This document shows positions 59,376-64,000 of a stretch of 64,000 nucleotides of DNA, one piece after another. The notes beneath the pieces are model-generated. The model ran no database searches. It worked only from the letters and a program-made list of their open reading frames with translations, and had not been told where the DNA came from. The DNA is taken from positions 26,177-90,176 of the forward strand of contig CAYWMD010000024.1 in assembly GCA_964458575.1 (NCBI GenBank). Direction: 5' to 3'. The stretch's first letter is position 1. Each line of letters begins with the position of its first letter. This stretch comes from CAYWMD01 sp964458575. GTDB taxonomy: Bacteria; Verrucomicrobiota; Verrucomicrobiia; Limisphaerales; JADLHS01. Made by a program: the position numbers and the translations under genes.

Positions 59376-62270
59376 TCATGGCCAGCGGACGCGGTAGAAC
59401 CGCTGCGCGTGATTGGTGGCCTGCGGGTCCGTGAACTGGAACAGGCCCGGAGAAATTTCGGTCACCCCGCCAACAACCTCCCAGTTGGACAAAGACAAGG
59501 CGACGTTGGTGGTCGCCAGCACCGTGAACAACGCACCCGGGGCGTTGCTGAAACTGAATTGGAAGCCGCCATTCGGACCGACGGTCATTCCGGAAAGTTG
59601 CACGGGCGACTGAACGACATTGGTGATGACATAGGACGCCAGGGGTTTGAATTCCTCATGACACACATCGAGATCGAGCGGGCTGATGCCGCCGGAACTG
59701 CCGGTGGCGCTGTATTGCCAGAAGGACCAGTCGTTGAACACGCCGGTCGCATCCGCGAAACCCTGCCCGGGCGGATCATCCACGGCGGGATTCGCCCCAC
59801 TGCCGACGGTGCGCAGCCAGAGATCGTAGTTCGCCAGACGGCTGTCGAGTTCGTTGTTCGCAAAGGTTTGCGTAACGTAGATGATCGGCGCCGCCGCGGG
59901 GCCGCGCCGGGCGATGATTTCGTTGCAGAAGGCGATCACCCAATCGGTCAGCGCCGTCGTGGACAGGTTGGCTGCGCTGCCTTCCAGGTCGAGCACAGGG
60001 CGCAAGCGGCCCACGCCGATGGCGCTGCCGGCATACACGACCATGTTGCTGGCCTCCAGAATCGCGCCATTCGTGGTGGGACGATTCTCCGGATGCGCGT
60101 AATGATAAACGCCCACCAGCAAACCCGCGGCGGCGGCGCGCTGGACATTGACGGCCATGGTCGCGTCATGCGGGCCAGTGAGTCCCTCGGTCGCTTTGAT
60201 GAAGGCGAACCGCTTGCCTTCGGCATACATCTGGTCCCACGATGCCTGCGGAATGCCGCTCTCGTTTTGGAAGTGCGAAACGTCCACGCCGAACGGTCGC
60301 GTCACATTCGCCACCACCTCAATCGAGCCGTCCACCAAAAGCTTGTTGGTCCAGGCAAACCCTTCTCCCAGCGCGGGCAGCGTCACCGGAGCAAACGCGC
60401 CGCCATACGAAGAGGCGATGAAAAGTTGAAAGCGATCCCCGACGGCCAGCGCGGTCGGCCCGAGGTTGCTCACAACCAGCGACCCGCCGTATGTCAGCGG
60501 CCCGGCCACCTGAACTTGATCGTTGGTCAACGCCGATCCGTTCTTGCTGATTTCCATGACGGTCTTGCCCTGCAACGCCGGTGAATTGCTCAACACCAGT
60601 TTCCCGACGGACGCGCCGGGCGAGAGCGTGCCCAACGTTTGCACGGTCACGTCGCCGATGATCGTGCCGTTGCCGGTCAAATAGCCGCTGTTGGCGATGC
60701 TCAGGCCATTGCCGAAAAAGTGGATGCCGTTGCCGGCCAGTTGGAACACCGCCGGCGCCGAGCCGTTGTTGACGCCGACGCCAAAAACCCGCCCGTTGTC
60801 GTTCGTGGTGCTCCGGGTGAGGAGTGTTCCGTCCGTAAGTTCGAATTCGCCCAGTGTGTTGGTCACGCGCAACCGGTCCACTTCGATGAAACCGGCTTTC
60901 AATTCGTTCGTTCCGCGCCGCACGTCAAACACCGCGTTGCCGGCGGCATTGGTTACGATCAAACTCCCGCCTTCGATCACCGAGCGGTTATTGGCGCTGG
61001 TACTGGCAGCGCCCAAAGTCATGCCGGTAGCCAGCACCGTGCCGGCGTTGGTGACGATCAGTTGATTGAACGAACCGGAACTGCCGACGTTCATATCGCG
61101 GCTGCATAACAGCGTCGAGCCGGGATCCGCCACCACCGCTACGTTGTTCGTGCTGGTGACGGATACCCCCAAGGTGGTCGTGTCGGCTTCCACTCTCCCG
61201 CCATCGCGCACGGACATTCGGTTGAATGATCCGTTCAGGCCAACGTACAATTGGGCGAACGCGCCGCGATTGGCGAATAGCGAATTCGTCCCCGACACCA
61301 GCATCGTGTTGTTGGAACTGCCGGTCTGAAATCCGATCGTGTGGTCGCTGGCGGAACTGTTGCGCATGACGGCACCGTTGCTCACGATCAATTGATTGAA
61401 CGAACCGAAGTTTCCAACGGCGGACGTGAGAGTGTTCGTCAAGGTCGAACCCGCGCCCGCGAGCAGCGCCAGATTGGAATGACCGATGCCGCTTTGAATC
61501 GAGTTGGCGCCGACGTAGGCCCCGCTGGAAAATATTTTCGCGCCGTTGGTGACAAGCAACCGATTGAAATCACCGTTGGCGCCGACCGTCAGTCCCGAAC
61601 TCATCGTCCAAAGCGAATTCACATCACGCACCACCGCCACATTGCCCCGGCTGCCGGTGTTGCCGGTCAGCGCGCCCGAGGAACTCGTGACCACCCCGCC
61701 ACTGGTGATCAACAATTGGTTCGACGAGCCGCCATTGCCCACGTTCACCCCGCCACCAGCCCCGAGCCTGCCGTTGTTCGTGACCAACACCTGGTTGAAT
61801 GAGCCGCTGTTGCCGATGTTGACACTGCCTCGGTTCGTCCAAACCGAACCGGCGCCGGTGACGACGGCCGCATTACTGACCCCGCCGTTGAACGCCATGT
61901 TTCCGAAGTTGTTTTCCACCCGCCCGCCATTCGTCACGATCAGCCGGCTGAAGGAACCCAGCACGCCAAAGTTCAAGTTCCCGCCCACACCCCAACGAGA
62001 GTTGGCGCCGGTCACAATCACCTGGTTGGTTCTGGCAGAGGAATTCTGTCCGATGACGCCGTTGCCGCTGTTGGTGACGGCTCCGGCGTTCGTAATGACC
62101 AGCGTGGTGAATGAACCGTTCGTGCCGATGGTCAGGTTGCCCGTGATGTTGGTAGTGACCGCGTTGATGCTGGCCGTCGTCCCATCGGCCACCAATTGGG
62201 CGTGGAGCGAGTGGTTTGCAACCAAGAATGCAAATGTGGCGGATGCAAGGATGCGGATGGTCGTTTTCAT
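59376..62270 (-). CDS. Surface repeat protein with GH25 muramidase domain
   Basis: A 964-residue exported protein. Signal peptide MKTTIRILASATFAFLVANH (then SLHAQ). The first two-thirds are T5SS/PEP-CTERM-associated repeats (NQVIVTG, FNQLLVTNGAKI, SNNTMLVSG patterns). It then has an autotransporter-like edge (ALAVGDRFQLFIASSYGGAF) and, from about 695 to 880, a GH25 1,4-beta-N-acetylmuramidase: FGVDVSHFQNESGIPQ, FAFIKATEGLTGPHD, RPVLDLEGSAA (catalytic Asp-x-Glu), NDWSFWQYSATG. It ends in a module closing HAQRFYRVRWP. It could cut peptidoglycan while displayed outside the cell. Confidence 0.9.
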   Translation of the reverse strand: MKTTIRILASATFAFLVANHSLHAQLVADGTTASINAVTTNITGNLTIGTNGSFTTLVITNAGAVTNSGNGVIGQNSSARTNQVIVTGANSRWGVGGNLNFGVLGSFSRLIVTNGGRVENNFGNMAFNGGVSNAAVVTGAGSVWTNRGSVNIGNSGSFNQVLVTNNGRLGAGGGVNVGNGGSSNQLLITSGGVVTSSSGALTGNTGSRGNVAVVRDVNSLWTMSSGLTVGANGDFNRLLVTNGAKIFSSGAYVGANSIQSGIGHSNLALLAGAGSTLTNTLTSAVGNFGSFNQLIVSNGAVMRNSSASDHTIGFQTGSSNNTMLVSGTNSLFANRGAFAQLYVGLNGSFNRMSVRDGGRVEADTTTLGVSVTSTNNVAVVADPGSTLLCSRDMNVGSSGSFNQLIVTNAGTVLATGMTLGAASTSANNRSVIEGGSLIVTNAAGNAVFDVRRGTNELKAGFIEVDRLRVTNTLGEFELTDGTLLTRSTTNDNGRVFGVGVNNGSAPAVFQLAGNGIHFFGNGLSIANSGYLTGNGTIIGDVTVQTLGTLSPGASVGKLVLSNSPALQGKTVMEISKNGSALTNDQVQVAGPLTYGGSLVVSNLGPTALAVGDRFQLFIASSYGGAFAPVTLPALGEGFAWTNKLLVDGSIEVVANVTRPFGVDVSHFQNESGIPQASWDQMYAEGKRFAFIKATEGLTGPHDATMAVNVQRAAAAGLLVGVYHYAHPENRPTTNGAILEASNMVVYAGSAIGVGRLRPVLDLEGSAANLSTTALTDWVIAFCNEIIARRGPAAAPIIYVTQTFANNELDSRLANYDLWLRTVGSGANPAVDDPPGQGFADATGVFNDWSFWQYSATGSSGGISPLDLDVCHEEFKPLASYVITNVVQSPVQLSGMTVGPNGGFQFSFSNAPGALFTVLATTNVALSLSNWEVVGGVTEISPGLFQFTDPQATNHAQRFYRVRWP

Positions 62271-62451
62271 GGCATGATGCGGACAGTTTTCACGTGTCGC
62301 TGCGTTTTGGGTTGCTAGGGATGAAGAATACGCTTCAGCGGGCTGAATACAACCGGAGATTTCAACCAAGCCGCGAATGCCGCTTTGCCCGTCCGGCAAA
62401 CACTGCCTTGCTTGAGGCGGGTTGCGCACCTAAGCTTACGGGCACTGACTT
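62271..62451. promoter_or_regulatory. Divergent intergenic region
   Basis: 181 non-coding bases between the start of the GH25 repeat protein (minus) and the cupin gene (plus), so both promoters should be here. No confident boxes were found. It contains GC-rich inverted segments but no clear terminator. Confidence 0.35.
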
Positions 62452-62907
62452 ATGCGAATGAAATCCTTCAAGCCGAATTGCAACCTGAACACGATTCGGG
62501 ACGGGCGCGGCGCGATTTTTTCCTTTGTTCCCGATGCGCCCATCCTCGAATGGACGCACCAGTTCATCAAGGCCGGCAAGATCCGCGGCAATCATTGCCA
62601 CCCGGAATTCGACGAATACATCCTGCTGGTGGACGGCGCGGGCGTGGAGGTGGAGAAGGATGAAGCGACCGGCAAGGAGCACTTCATCTACATGAACAAG
62701 GGCGAGTGCATTTTCATTCCGCGCGGGACGTATCACGTTTTCCTCGCCATCACGGATTGCCAGTCGGTCTCGTTCCTGACCAAGCGCTGGGATGATTGCA
62801 AGCAACCCATCGTCCACCAGAATTTGGGCATGGGCGAAGGCGATCATGGCGATCCCAAGAGCGCGTTCTACAAGGAACAAAACAAGACGAGCCAGCACGT
62901 CCAGTAA
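62452..62907 (+). CDS. Cupin-domain protein (WxcM/QdtA-like)
   Basis: A 151-residue single cupin. The beta-barrel motif is IRGNHCHPEFDEYILLVDGA (His-x-His and Glu as metal ligands), continuing EHFIYMNKGECIFIPRGTYH with the second histidine. Cupins of this kind act as 3,4-ketoisomerases of dTDP-sugars (FdtA/QdtA/WxcM) or bind a metal with no known role. The gene is followed 1 base later by a Gfo/Idh oxidoreductase gene, so the two are translationally coupled and may act on the same sugar. Start ATG at 62452; another ATG is two codons in. Confidence 0.82.
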   Translation: MRMKSFKPNCNLNTIRDGRGAIFSFVPDAPILEWTHQFIKAGKIRGNHCHPEFDEYILLVDGAGVEVEKDEATGKEHFIYMNKGECIFIPRGTYHVFLAITDCQSVSFLTKRWDDCKQPIVHQNLGMGEGDHGDPKSAFYKEQNKTSQHVQ

Positions 62908-62908
62908 C

Positions 62909-63898
62909 ATGGTCCGGTTTGGCCTCATCGCCTGTTCGAGCATCGCGCGGCGACGGTTTGTGCCGGCGCTGAAAGCCACGAACCTTGCGCGGTTGGAGCG
63001 CGTGGGCAGTCGCGACGCCGCCAAAGCGGAGAAGTTCGCGCACGAATTTGGCTGCGTAAAATCCGGCAGCAACGAGGCCGTTCTGACCGACCCCGACGTG
63101 GACGCGGTTTACATTTCCACCCCCATCGCGTTGCACGAACACTGGGCGCGGCTCGCGGCGCAACACGGCAAACACATTCTTTGCGAGAAGTCCTCGTTCC
63201 GTAATTACGCCACCGCTCGCGATGTGTTGCAACTCTGCGCCGAGCGGAAGGTGCGGTTCATGGAGGGCTTCGGTTTCCGCTACCACCCGCAACACGCGCT
63301 CGTAAAAAAGCTCATCAGCGAAGGCCACATCGGCACGCCCCGGATTTTTCGCGGTGAACTCACGTATCCCAAACCGCCGCCGGGCGATTTCCGCCACGAC
63401 CCCAAGCTGGGCGGTGGAGTCTTTTTCGATGGCGGCGGGTATCCCATCGCGGCGGCGTTGATGACAGTACTGTCCGCGCCGGTTTCTGTGTCCGGGCAGT
63501 TGCACTTCGACGAGCAGACAAAAGTGGACGACACCGTCGCAGTCACGGTCACTTTTGCCGGCGGCGAGATCGCCCAATGTGCGGCGGGGTTCGATCTCCA
63601 ATACCGGTCGCGTTATTCGATCATCGGTACCGAGGGCAGGATCGAACTGGAGCGCGCCTTCTCCGTGATGCCGGAGATGTCCGTGGCGGTCGTGCTGGAG
63701 ACGAAAGCCGGCAGCGAACGATTTACCGCGCCGCAGGCGGACCAGTTCCGGTTGATGATTGACGATTTCGCGGACGAAATTGATGGCGACCGGCACGAGC
63801 GGGATTTTGAAGGCCAGTGCCTGAAACAAAGCGCTGTGATGGACGCCGCCTGGCGCTCGCATCACGAAGGGCGGACCATAAAACTGGCGGAAGCTTGA
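62909..63898 (+). CDS. Gfo/Idh/MocA oxidoreductase
   Basis: A 329-residue cytoplasmic oxidoreductase. Rossmann motif VRFGLIACSSIARRRFVPAL, with CSS in place of the usual GxG, so the nucleotide may be held differently. The EKP motif is LCEKSSFRN, with serine for proline. Catalytic-domain segment FMEGFGFRYHPQHALVKKL. Start ATG is one base after the cupin stop. The changes in both hallmark motifs suggest altered cofactor binding or a non-oxidative role. Same family as the genes at 4.7, 8.1 and 39.7 kb, but the most diverged. Confidence 0.84.
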   Translation: MVRFGLIACSSIARRRFVPALKATNLARLERVGSRDAAKAEKFAHEFGCVKSGSNEAVLTDPDVDAVYISTPIALHEHWARLAAQHGKHILCEKSSFRNYATARDVLQLCAERKVRFMEGFGFRYHPQHALVKKLISEGHIGTPRIFRGELTYPKPPPGDFRHDPKLGGGVFFDGGGYPIAAALMTVLSAPVSVSGQLHFDEQTKVDDTVAVTVTFAGGEIAQCAAGFDLQYRSRYSIIGTEGRIELERAFSVMPEMSVAVVLETKAGSERFTAPQADQFRLMIDDFADEIDGDRHERDFEGQCLKQSAVMDAAWRSHHEGRTIKLAEA

Positions 63899-64000
63899 AA
63901 CGATGAATTGGACCACGCCAAATGCATTTTGCAGCAGCTCTCCCTCACCCCAGCCCTCTCCCGCTGGGAGAGGGAGAATCGCCGCGCGTCTCACGGCAGA
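63899..64000. repeat. GA-rich palindromic repeat, copy E, at window end
   Basis: The 102 bases after the last gene hold a copy of the GA-rich family: 9-bp stem CCCTCTCCC (63954-63962) with GGGAGAGGG (63966-63974), preceded by TCCCTCACCCCAGC. The copy is shorter than those at 46-51 kb. No gene start is seen before base 64,000. Confidence 0.8.

Noticed and set aside
57500..62200. A CRISPR array or DNA satellite in the repeat surface proteins
   Set aside because: Repeats are similar at protein level only and vary in DNA sequence and length; there are no regular identical repeats or spacers.

Overview
The window looks like a G+C-rich chromosome segment from the Verrucomicrobiota, probably near Pedosphaera/Limisphaerales. 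The reasons are a DUF1501 gene next to a PSCyt1/DUF1549/DUF1553 cytochrome gene, Tat-dependent Gfo/Idh/MocA oxidoreductases beside ThuA, TIM-barrel and ceramidase-like genes, large surface proteins built of T5SS/PEP-CTERM-associated repeats, and several families of palindromic dispersed repeats, some of them inside genes. This placement is inferred from gene content and was not tested by alignment.

Bases 1-31,500 are one large glycan (exopolysaccharide or O-antigen-like) locus. Everything from base 1 to 24,695 is on the minus strand. Its downstream part (1-6,661) holds a WecB/WbpI-like epimerase (cut by the window edge), a DUF354 protein, a Wzz-like chain-length protein fused to a kinase-like domain that has lost its Walker A lysine, WbpD-like and WbpB-like enzymes for a 2,3-diacetamido-uronic acid, and the initiating sugar-phosphate transferase. 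Just upstream is a specialised NusG-family antiterminator (6,991-7,545). A hairpin-rich non-coding stretch separates it from the transferase gene, and a 584-base leader lies on its other side.

Further upstream (8,130-24,695) come a Gfo/Idh oxidoreductase, an M20 hydrolase, a GT2 glycosyltransferase, four methyltransferases, an SDR, a tandem WbuC-like double cupin, an MDR dehydrogenase, a two-subunit transketolase, an APH-like kinase, a HAD phosphatase, a sugar epimerase, and a fused nucleotidyltransferase/PfkB kinase with HldE activities in the reverse order. The divergent plus-strand arm (24,922-31,516) carries a paralogous GT2, a YfhO-like membrane protein, another epimerase and an HddC/HddA pair. 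Together this suggests an unusual, heavily methylated glycan containing a heptose or other higher-carbon sugar, with two separate activation routes.

Bases 31,600-41,100 hold a secreted thioredoxin-fold protein, a glutaminase-STAS-cNMP-binding fusion, two bactofilins (one with two zinc ribbons), a double-ACT protein, and a sugar-processing block (ThuA, TIM-barrel isomerase, ceramidase-like hydrolase, Tat-exported oxidoreductase). Bases 41,150-46,063 encode a MacA/ATPase/permease/permease export system. After it come a PQQ-type propeller, a lipoprotein-like Pcm, the DUF1501/DUF1553 pair, a glycosidase-like protein, an NAD-dependent epimerase with a DapA-like aldolase, two giant repeat surface proteins (one carrying a GH25 muramidase), and a cupin/oxidoreductase pair.

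Four kinds of non-coding repeat recur between 37 and 64 kb. At least two kinds sit in frame inside coding sequence (46.6, 46.9 and 52.2 kb), and one appears to supply the start codon and part of the signal peptide of a cytochrome gene (50.5-50.7 kb). I saw no tRNA, rRNA, CRISPR array, transposase or prophage gene.
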